NCBI RefSeq assembly: GCF_963576615.1
Contig: NC_088708.1
Span: 8,742,001-8,806,000 of the forward strand
DNA from: Watersipora subatra
Lineage: Eukaryota; Bryozoa; Gymnolaemata; Cheilostomatida; Watersiporidae
Direction of reading: 5' to 3'
DNA: 64,000 bases
The notes below the pieces were generated by a model. It was not told the DNA's origin. It worked only from the letters and a program-made list of their open reading frames with translations, and did not search any database. Both the position numbers and the translations under genes were made by a program. Shown here one piece after another: positions 47,901 to 59,900 of this stretch (positions are counted from its first letter, which is position 1; the number at the start of each line of letters is the position of its first letter).

Positions 47901-50900
47901 ATAATAGTAATAATACAATAGTATAATATAATAGTAATAATACAATAGTACAATATAATAGTAATAATACAATAGTATAATATAATAGTAATAATACAAT
48001 AGTATAATATAATAGTAATAATACAATAGTATAATATAATAGTAATAATACAATAGTATAATATAATAGTAATAATACAATAGTATAATATAATAGTAAT
48101 AATACAATAGTATAATAGTACAATATAATAATAATAATGCAATAGTATAATAGTACAATATAATAGTAATAATACAATAGTATAATATAATAGTAATAAT
48201 ACAATAGTACAATATAATAGTAATAATACAATAGTATAATATAATAGTAATAATACAATAGTATAATATAATAGTAATAATACAATAGTACAATATAATA
48301 GTAATAATACAATAGTATAATATAATAGTAATAATACAATAGTATAATATAATAGTAATAATACAATAGTATAATATAATAGTAATAATACAATAGTATA
48401 ATATAATAGTAATAATACAATAGTATAATATAATAGTAATAATACAATAGTACAATATAATAATAATGCAATAGTATAATAGTACAATATAATAGTAATA
48501 ATACAATAGTATAATATAATAGTAATAATACAATAGTATAATATAATAGTAATAATATAATAGTACAATATAATAGTAATAATACAATAGTATAATATAA
48601 TAATAATGCAATAGTATAATATAATGGTAATAATAGCAGTAACCAGTAATAGTTTATCAGTACAACCCTGGTAATAATACAGTAGTATAATATAGTAGCA
48701 ATAATGCAATAGTAGTAATATGGTATATCGTAAGACCTCTTCAAAACTTTAAAACCCCATAGAAATAATTAATAACTGTATTAGGCTAATAGTAATTCCT
48801 TGTTTAACACTGGCTTGATACTTCGACGTATATGAAAAACAGTTAGGCAATTAAAATGCGCATGCCGCTAAAAGTTTATCATGATTTTCGCGAAAAAAAT
48901 TTCAAATAGTAACGTGTAAGTGTTTTGATCTGCTAATAAATTAGTTTGGATGTTAATATCGACTAGCTCAGCAGTGCAGAAGAAGATTTGAGGTCAGAAG
49001 ACACTTTGGAAGGTATTGAACAGTCAGAAAAAGAGGAAACGGTTCCATACGAAAGCGGCAATCAGAACGCAACCTGCCGAACAAACGATGCAAATATTTT
49101 TATTTTAAAAATGTTAATTCTTGTTTCTGTATGTATTATAAATACAGTTTGCTTACGTTACTTGTTCTTCTATATGTATTTGTAGCATCTGACAGATTAT
49201 TATTCAATAACTTATGAATTTGCAGGTTTATATTATATGTGATAGCATCATTGCTGTCATCTAAACTTGGCTTTCGATCGATCGATGCTCATAACTCATT
49301 TGTTATTGCACGTAAAAAGCCTGTTTAGCCTGCTAACTATAGCAAACATATCGATTAGTGCAATGGGCCTTTATGGAGCGTTGTTAAATTTAGTTATAAA
49401 ATGAAAATATGCCTTAAATTCGAAATGAAATAAAAAAAATGAACACATTGCAACGCAAGCTATAGGATCTTTGTAGGTTAATTACGAGCAATACAAATCA
49501 GCCGGTAGAGATATTTCTCTGCTTTATTTAAAGATCTCCAGCAAGTTATACATGTAGTAGATTTCTTACATCTGAAAAAGTTAATGTCGCTCTGCCCGAA
49601 GGAGAATGCAAAATATAGATGACATTCACTTCGCCTGTTCAAGGGTTAAATTTATCTTCCAAAAATTCTGAGGAGGTGTTCGAAAAATACAACCCAACCT
49701 CTATTTGAACATCAACTCTCATAAGACGTCACTATAGGGGACAGGTTGAAAAATAGAGTGCCAGGGCATTCAAATAGAGGATTTACTGTAATAGTGATTC
49801 CGCTAGTTTATTTAAACTCCATATTCAGACTTCTTTTTATGGCCGTTTGTTATCTTCCCTTGTTTATACTTGATGCTTTCCTTAGGAAGCATATGGCGAT
49901 GATCAGAGGTCAGCATTTTTAAAGAGAATGCAAAGTCGAGACAGAACTAGGTGACTGTCATTCATATCCAAGGAACAGCAACAGTTTCCTACTCAATTGA
50001 TATGTAGGCACACTCAGCCGTCTCCTGTATATCTTCTGCTAGGATCTTTCTTTAGTATCTGTCTTCCTTGAGAGCTTGTGTAGTGCAGAGCATGCTTGTG
50101 ACTGGTCAGCACCTTTCTTCCAAGTGGGATTTGTGTTACTGTGCTCATATTTTGATAGATGACTATAGCAGCAGTGGTGGTTTCGGTGGTGGTGGCTATG
50201 GCAGCGGTAAGCGAAGTGGTATGGATGATATAGATAGCTTTGATACCGCGAGGAATAGACGCATGAACACGGCCGAACAGGCTTTAGACAAAGTAACAAC
50301 AGCGGTGAAGGATCTTTGGAGCAATCGTCCGAAGACCTATGCTGGCAGGCCCGATGACTTCGGGTAGGCTTTTATCTTATATTTTCTGGAGCTTGTAGTT
50401 CGGTTTAACTCAGTTCTGTCACCTCGCCTATTATTTGCGAATTATTTGCTTGCAGAGATGAGTTTCATGATGACGGTGGATACAACAGTCGGCAAAGTCC
50501 TGGTTATCGGGACGACTTTGATGACCTTGGCACCCATTCCTCCAAGTCAGTAACTAGTCCTACACACAGCTACTCCAAGAAGGTGCGTCCATGCTGCATC
50601 TCTACTCTTGCTATCTTATTAGCCTCTAGTCTATCTCCTGTTGTCTTCATGGCAGATATGCCTGTCTGTCTGTCTGTCCTGCTTTATAGTTTAGAACATG
50701 TTTGATTTGCTTTTGTTACGATACTTTTCACTCTCCATTTCCTATCACTTGAGTCATTTTCTGCAGTATACGTTGTCAGTCGCTGCTTGTCATGGAAGAT
50801 TATCAACATAAGCTTGTTGCCTTCATCTATGGCCGCTTATCTTGAAGGCTGTAATATTGATGGCTGACGTATCGATGTAATATTCTCATTTTATGGTCAG

Positions 50901-53900
50901 GGTGTTTATTATACCGGTGCTGCTGTTCATTCCATTAGTCTTGACTTGCAGGCTGATAAATTTGATGAGGATGATGATGATTTCAACCCTCGTGGTATTG
51001 TAACTAATGGTGCTTCTAAGCATAAGCAAGATAAGCCAGGTTAGTGCGTATCACTTGTCCTACTAGTCCTACTATATATGTAAAGTGTCGAGGCCGTCTT
51101 TAAACTCCCTCATGATGTAGAGTTCTCTTAACAAAGTATTACCTTGCGTTTTTTTGCTCTCTTGAATGGGTGCTGTCGGTTCGTGGATAAAGGCAAGGGG
51201 AATTTTTACATTTTTATGTTTTAAGGCATTTAAACAGTAGAGCTTGCTAGATTACTTATCTGTAGTAAAACATTAAGATAACCTTGCGATAAAGTTGGGG
51301 TCATGGAGAGATTTTTATCATGGCCATGTTGATCGTTGTCATTTTTATCATCGTCATGTTTATCGTCATCATGTTTATCATCGTCGTGTTAATCATTGTC
51401 ATGTTTATCGTCGTCATGTTTATCGTCGCCATGTTTATCATCGTCATGTCTATCGTCATCTTGTTTACCGTGTCATGTTTATCGTTGTCATGTGTATCGT
51501 CGTCATGTTTATCGTCGTCATGTTTATCGTCGTCATGTTTATCGTCGTCATGTTAATCATCATCATTTTATCGTCATCATGTTTATCGTTGTCATGTTTA
51601 TTGTCACCATGTTTATCATCGTCATGTCTATCGTCATCATGTTTACCGTGTCATGTTTATCGTCGTCATGTTGATCCTCGTCATGTCTATCGTCATGTTT
51701 ATCGTCGCCGTGTTAATCGTTTTCATGTTGATCATCGTCATGTTTATCATGGTCATGTTTTACGATTCCAAGCTTTTGTTGTCCTTAATTTGCCCACTTT
51801 ATTGTTGCTGTTTCATTCACGTGAAGTAGCATGACTTCGTGTCAGTTTTTGGTATTGAAAAACAAGAAAGAAAATGTTAACACTAGCGTGTTGAAGTTCA
51901 TCCACTGTCATACGCTTGATTCATATAATGCCTTTGAGGAGAAACATTTCTGCTTCTCCCCGTAACACCTTTATAACAATGCCTTAAAGTTCATACCAAA
52001 CCCCAGAGATAATGAGTAAGCTTCTCGTTGTTTCATTTGTTTGAGGAAGCAAGTTATACCATAGCAATATCATAGCTGAATTAGTTCAGCACCCGACTCA
52101 TGGTTGTTAAAACACAAGACAAAAGTCGAGCGAGTGTTATTGCAATTAATCAACAGAGCTAAAGGATGAGTGAAAATAGCTTTGTTTCGTGACATACTCT
52201 ACTCAGCCTTCGCTGACTACAGCTCATCTGATTTGTTCTATTTCTAGTACTTGAGTGTACAGACAAAAAGCAAGTGCTTCGGCAAGGTTTGGTGACAGTG
52301 TCAGTTTGCTCTGCTGCTGTTGCATTTTATTGCTGCATGTTGTGCTATAGTAAAGACATGTTCAGCAGGTGCTTGTTCAGCAGGTGCTGCTGTATAGTAT
52401 AGATGTTCATTTACAATGTGACCTCTCACTATTCTCACTATTGAGCAAATTCTTTTAGATGATGAGTTTGCCGATTTTTCAAACTTTGGAGGGGACAATT
52501 CCAATACACAGTATGTAGTCTAATGCTCCATTCTTCTCCTTGTATGATATCCTATATCTTTGCTGGATAGTAAACATGAATATCTATTTGTGTTTTCTCA
52601 AACAACTTAAGAACTCGTCTCATAGGACTATGCTTCTTTGCTTGGTCACTGTTTGAATTTTTTGTGTGTTTCTTTTATTAATACAACGAAATTGCTTTGC
52701 ACTACCAGACAGGGAGAATTTGCGGACTTCGCAGCAGCTCCTGCTGCTAGTTTTCCTTCACCACCGTCTGGCTCTAACAGCCCTGCGGCTACAGCCAATG
52801 ACATTCAGCCTAGTTTGGCAGCAAGGAATACAAGCGCTAATCTGATGGATGACTTGCAAGGCTTATCACTCAACTCACCTGCAGTGAGTACCTTGTGCTC
52901 TTGTCTTTGACCAAGGTTTAGTTGAGATCTAGTTTTGCTCTGAATACATGGCCATTGTAAGTTGCTTAGCTTGCTATTGTTGATCCAAGTACACTCAAGG
53001 ATTGTATCAGTATTTGAAATATGTTGCCAATCAAAAGTGAATCCTTAGAAAGGACTATTTTCCCATCGCTTTAGGTATACATATTTAGTTGCTCTCGGTT
53101 TTTGGAACCAATTATCAGGTTATTAGATTAGCATGCTTCGCACAGCTTATTCCTACCAGATGTGAATATCTGTTTGAGCAGCTATCGATTCAAAACTATC
53201 GGTGGATAACATATCAACTGTGTTATCCACTTTTTCTGTGTCTGTCTGGCGGCATTGTGACCTTTTCTTGAGACGGCAAATATTTCTGAATTTAATGGAT
53301 CCTTGGTGGACGCTTCAAATTTACATCTACTATATCTATTAAATTATGACCTTTTTAAAGTAAATTGCAATTTTGTTGTAAGCGGTTTGGTTCACCATCT
53401 TTAAAAATGGAGCTTGTACCAGGCAAGCTTTCAATGTTTTACATTAGCTTTCCATTTTGGGCAATCAATAGACAGCTGAGCAATGGTGCTGGTTTGATGC
53501 CAATATTGATCTGCAAAAGAGTAGCATGTAGGTTATCATAGTCAGTACTTGTTAACATTCTCTAGTCTTGCTCGAATGACTTGCAGCATGCATGGCGGTG
53601 GCTTGCCTTGTTACAAAACATCTAACAAGAATCATTATTGACCTGACAGTTTATATCTCTTTTGTAGATGTATTTATGTTTCTTCATGCTAAATCCATTT
53701 ATCTTCTCATTGGACAAGTTTATTTTTTTTGATATTACATATTTAATTTCTTCAAATGAAATAGATTCATGCTTTTTCTCTGGTATGGGTTTGTTTTTTT
53801 TTAATAGCATGTATTTATTTTCTTCTAGCGACACCTGTCTATGTTTTTCTTGTGGGTTAGATGTAGCTTCCTTTATACTTGCCATTTTAGGGAGCCGAGC

Positions 53901-56900
53901 CAGTCTCTTTACAACCTTCCAATACCAGTAATCTCATGGGTGGGGACTTGCTGGCATCGACGGGACCTTCTGTTATGCAACCCATTGGTATGGGACAACA
54001 GCCTTTAGCTTCACAGCCCATGGGGTCGCAACCTCTAGTCGCACAACCAATGGGCTCGCAGCTCTTGGCTTCTCAACCAATAAGCTCACAGCCTCTACCT
54101 TCACAACCAATGGGCTCACTGTTCCAAGCATCACAACCAATAAGCACGCAACCATTAGTCGCGCAGCCGTTGGGCGCGCAGTATCCTTCAGAAAACATTT
54201 TATCCATGACAAACTCTATGAGTATTCACAACAGCGCAGCTGGGACAAAAATGGGACCAAGCCTGACAACTGCGGGGCTACCAGCAACACAGCAATCACA
54301 GATGGTCAGTGGATTAACTATTATACAAGTCTGTAATATGATTTGTCTCTCACTTTATCTGATAGAATTTCGTGTAGTCTTCCTTTGTGAGCTTCATGTC
54401 TTCAGTTACTTGCGCCAACTTCCTCTAGGACATATGAACGTCGTAATATTCATAGTGATCATCTTGACACATTTCCACTTAATGGTTGGATTTCTCTGTT
54501 TCCATGATACTTGCTAAGCTTGTAACTGTTTCATCTAAATCAACCATGATTAGGCAATTACATACTCGAAGTTGTCCCATCTAAATCACCATGATGAGGC
54601 AATTACATACTCAGAGTTTACCTATTCGCTACAGACTTTTACAATGATATAGTTTATTTGCTAGCTTTACTGTTGACATTTTTATTTTATTAAACAAACA
54701 GAAGTGGAATGTCTTCACCCAGCTCCAAAGGAAAAGTTGTGTTTAATGTTAACCCTGTGGAAGTGTTATGCATTTTGTTTGCGTTGTAAAGTTCTTAGCA
54801 AAGATGGCAACAGCTACTACATACTGCTTCACAAAGCTGTAAAAGGCCTACATTCAATTGAAACTGGACGAATTCCCATAGTATGAAAAACTTGTCATCA
54901 GACTTCCTTTCAATGCCTCCAGGGGTTTTGATTCCTGGTAGATTGTATTGCAGCTAGCTTGACAATAATAGTTTGATTACAAAAATAGCTCTGTATAACA
55001 CATTCACATCTATTGTCGTACAATAGAAACACTTCCAGCAACAGGTTGATAATCTGTAACTGTTATTAGGCACCAACACTTGAAATAACCTTTTTAACCT
55101 TTGTAACATGTAAGTATATATGTCAACAAGTTATGTGACTTTCTAACCAGTTGGTAAAATGGCTTGGGACTCACTGGTTTTCCATAAAAAAGTCCCATAA
55201 TTTGTTGCATTTGGTATTATTATTGGTGAACAAAGGTAATGGTCGCAAAAGTTACCTTTTGAAAGTTCAGCAATGCAGTATTTAATACTCTGTCACTCAT
55301 CTGCCACCTTTTACATCAATCGAGTAAGATTATTGCTGGCATTGTTATAAAAGAGTTTACAACTGCTACACACCAGAGTAAATTATATGTATTATGAAGC
55401 TAAGTCTGCCTAGTTTTATCAATGATGAGTTTTAAACTATACGTATATACAGGTTATTTTAATACGTTTGTTATAGATCATTTGTTATATCTGTTCATAC
55501 ACATTCTAAATCCAGCCATGACATCAGTTTGCTTTAGTTTATGGAAAGCAACTGTTGGCTCATGTAAAAGTCCGTTGTTGGCAGGATCAGCTTCATCAAA
55601 CACATTTGACGCAATATTTCCACAGACTGACATTGGCATCAAAACTTTCAAGTTCATTTTGCTATTTAATCAATGTATTTGCTGCAAGCAGCTATTTTCA
55701 GTTTATTGGAATAAAACAATATAACAGCAATATAACAGCATCACCATTTCAAATTCTTTAATTTGTGTACTAACAGCTTGTAACAAAAAATTTCCTTTGT
55801 TCCAAATATGTTAAACTTATTTGTTGGATGCTATGAAGGAGGAGCTGTGGTTCACTAGGACATTCAACTTTCAACAAATTATCATGTTGAATGCATCTAT
55901 AATACATAAATACTATTGTCGCCTTACGGTTATTTGGTGGAGACAGCAGATACATCTGCATTGAGATCCTGATGTGAATTAGAGATGGCAGTTATATATT
56001 GACATGTATTAATATTTATTTAGCTCTTCAAGTAGCCCGTCTTTAGCGTTGTACTCGCGTTTGCAGCTTGCCAACTCGACATGGAATAACACTGGTGTAA
56101 AAGTCAACATTGACTTGGACAATCTCGGGCGGGTGAGCCAGAAGACAGCTGCGCCGAGCATGAACCAACTGGCAAGTAAGTCGGTGTACCACCCATTCTT
56201 AGTGTTATGTGCTGTTGGCTAAAACTGCTCTTTAATTACTACGACTATCATAGTCTATAAAAATCATGTAGCGATGTAGAACAATCATTATATTTTCTCC
56301 CTGCGTCCAACTGGTTGATGGCTCATGAATAGCGCTTTTTGTAATCGGCTCATATGATAATTAAATGTTTAGGTTCGGTGTAGTTCAATGTATAGACAAA
56401 ACTTTGTTAACTGTTAACAGTTAACTTATTAACTGTTGTTAACTTAAGTGGGAATATTACCAAAAGACACTTGCTTACAGTAATATTATTTTATAATTAG
56501 GACCTGTTACCTTCAGCATTTACATAATTAACTCTTAATGTCCTGGTCATTAAATCGATAGTATTGACCTGAATCCTGGCTGCCTCCGATGCCACGTTGA
56601 AGCAAACATGGTAATTAATCATATTTTCTAAATGGATAACAGCATAGTTATTGCTATTATATGGTTTAACCAGGCTTTTTGTAGAATTATGTATGTAAAT
56701 ACTACATTATCAGCACAGTTCCCTTTGTAATGTATAATCAAACCTCTATTTATCATCACCCCAACTTATGAATCTTTCAAAATAACCTGTAAAATTAAAG
56801 TAGTTTTTACACATAATTATGTTTTGAGAATTATTTCCTTAGTCATATGATTCAATTGTTTTAATTCTTTGCATAATTATATATCTGCAGTGTTTATAGT

Positions 56901-59900
56901 AGAGTTGTCATGTTTTTGGGCTGTGGAACAAATTAACTGTGCATTATTTTGCGAATAATCGCTCCTACAACATAGGACAGTTCAACTTCATGTGTAGAGA
57001 TTTTTCCTATGCGAAGTGTTGCTAAAGTCCAACTTTTCAGATTCAAATTCAACATGAAATTGATAAAGATATAAATATAGCCTAACATAGATTTTCTAGA
57101 CTTTAAATTAACATACCATAACTTCTATATATTTTTTGTTGAAGTTTGATAATATTTACATTAGACCCTCTCCACTTCTCTTATTTCATGTGGTCCATTT
57201 TGTGCCACATTAATTTCACTTCTCCGCAATGACAAGGAGGTCATATAAATTTTTAAAGACTTGATCCAAATACTTTTACTCATGGTTTTTATGTCGTCTT
57301 CCAATTTTGAAGAAAGCATTGCCGTATAATTTGCTTATGACTACTGCTCGCCTTGGTCTTGTTGGGATCCATCATTTAAACACTATAAAAGACTTCAGTC
57401 TATCTGAGCACCGGGGAACCAAACTAAGTGAAAGAGAACTGTGTACATATGTACTGGTTTACAGAGCTGCAATGTTTCAAGAAACTTGATTACATGGGAT
57501 ATTGAGCCTAATATTTCTTAAAAGTTTACCTCAATTGTCAAAAGTTCGTATATCAAGGGGATCATCAGTCGAGGTTTGACTCCGGTCTATATACTGCATT
57601 TTAAAACTACTAGTGGTCATTTGAACAGGAAATAATAGGAAACCGATTCAATAAAAATGCAAGCCGATTGTCCTAGCTGCAATAATATTCTTTGTGTAGC
57701 GATACAAATAATTAATTTGGTAGCGAAAACATAACATGCAATTTTTATTTTTGTACACAAAGTACTAGAAAAGTTAATAATTTGTTGAAGAGCTATCTAA
57801 TGCTGTTCCTTACCACCTCTGCTTGTAAGTCTAAGTGCTTTGTATGTACGAGTTTCTCAAAAGAACATGTAGTTGGCATATTGACCATTTACTATTCTGA
57901 CAGCTAGTGGTAGGTTATCGTCTAGAAACATTCTATCTCTACACATCTGTAATTCAAGTAAAAGATACCATACATTACATATTCTTTGTTTTAACTTTTC
58001 ATGCTTGGATAAGATAAAAATCGTAATTAATGAGCTGAAAAAAATAAACATTCAGAGTTGTAGCTGGTTGAAATTTGATGCAATCGCTAATCAATTAAAC
58101 CTATGATCATGGACATGGTAGGTACTCCAGGCAAACAGCAAGGTACACCAATGATGCACGCTAGTGTCGCTCAGCCGATGATGCAAGCCCAGATGCCCAT
58201 GGGGATGGCACCTCAGCAGCAAGGGAGGCCCATGGGGCAAATGTCCGCACCTCAAGGAAATATGATGATGGGCAATACACCTATGATGGGTATGTGTGAA
58301 TTGGCTTGACTGTTTTCTCAGTGCAAAGGATTGTTTGCATCTGTGAAGGTAAATGTAAACTTACTGACGGTATTGCATGTATCTGACTGCGGAAAAGGGA
58401 ATGACTAGCCAATCGTTTGGATTATTTCTGCAAGGTAAATGCTATGCATCTTGCCATAAACAGTTATGCGCTAGGTAAGGCATTTCCTTGTAAGAGATAG
58501 TTATGCGCAATGTCTGTATCCTTGTAAGAGATAGTTTTGTGAAAAGGTCTGTTTGACCGCTACCATTTTCCACCACTCCACGATTCATGGAGTACAAATG
58601 TGGGTATCTAAGAAGCAAAGCAAGTGCTTACCTGTTTCTTGGTTTTTTTATTAATCCGTTGTGCAACTATGTTACAAACTTCATTAGCCGTCATTATATG
58701 AGTATACAGTATATATATATATATATATACATATTTGTAACATAGTTGTTTTACTATTATTAAATTAGCGCTTATGAGTTAGAATTAACCATCAACACGT
58801 CATAGGAAAATGTCAAATTTAGCGAAAGTTACGGACAAGATATGGTTGTCCCACGACCAAACGAGCGGGAGCGAAGTTTGAGAGTTTTTATGATAAATGA
58901 ATGTGCACACAACATGAAAATTATTCGTTAACAACGTCGCAAACCCTTGTTTCAAAATCTCATCAACAAATTTAACCATCGTTTTGTAGAGTCGTTAAAG
59001 TATAATAACGATACAAAACACATATAAGCCTATTTAAATATGTTACCAAGTCTTTGTAAATTGTCGACAGTCTCTTAAAAATTACCCTTCTGATCGGATT
59101 ATACACAAATAGACAAATTAATTTGGCCGAAATTCGTTACAAAACGCTTGACAAGCTTGGTTTAATAAAAGTTAAGACCGGTAAACGAAACGCTGAGCGA
59201 CAGAATAGAATCATTAAGTCGTGCGCATTTCACGAAAAAATAACGTGCACATTTCACCAGTCTATAGCATTGTCGAACTGCCGAAGGTTTCTGTAATTAA
59301 CGTAGAAGTACAGAAATCGTTTCTTTTTTGCCGATTTCAAAGTAACTGACATTTTGAAAACTTTTGAGCGCTTTGGTATTCTAACTGATGTCCAAAGCAG
59401 TGAAAGTAAAGGAAATGACGATGATATTTTTTAACGATCGTGAGATTATTACAATATTTAATTAAAAATTTAGATGACTATTGAAGTGTAATAGTCGCAC
59501 TAACAACATCGATGATGGGTAATATGTTACTGTTATTATTTTTTGTAAATAGTTTTGTTAACCCTTTCGCGGGCAAATTTTCAAAACTAAATCAGACTCC
59601 CATGGGCGAATTAATTTTCCAAAAAATCAATTTTTTTTTAAAAGGTTCATACACTTTTCTGTGTGTTATTATGTGCATATATCTATGTTTAAAGGTGCAT
59701 ATGTATACATGTATATGTCCATAGGCATATATATATTTTATAAACAAATAAAAATGTATAACATAAAATATATGCTTTTCATAATAATTGTCTATTTACG
59801 AACGATATTTTCGAAAGCATTCTCCTTTACAAGGCCCACATCACAGTCTTTGCACCATGTACTTATTCGTGTAACAAAGAGCTCCCACCAAAATGTACTT

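Noticed and set aside
47746-48744. Long Leu/Ile/Tyr-rich frames on the - strand
   Set aside because: Composition shadows of an AT-only 27-bp satellite; open in all three frames.
51295-51834. 179-codon His/Arg-rich frame
   Set aside because: Shadow of the 15-bp minisatellite within a CLINT1 intron.
52709-52717. Second AG (cagacag) as acceptor of CLINT1 exon 9
   Set aside because: It shifts the frame and loses the EFADF motif.
55422-55761. Frame of about 100 codons, also readable on the other strand
   Set aside because: No family recognised, no start or splice context; left as unexplained intron sequence.
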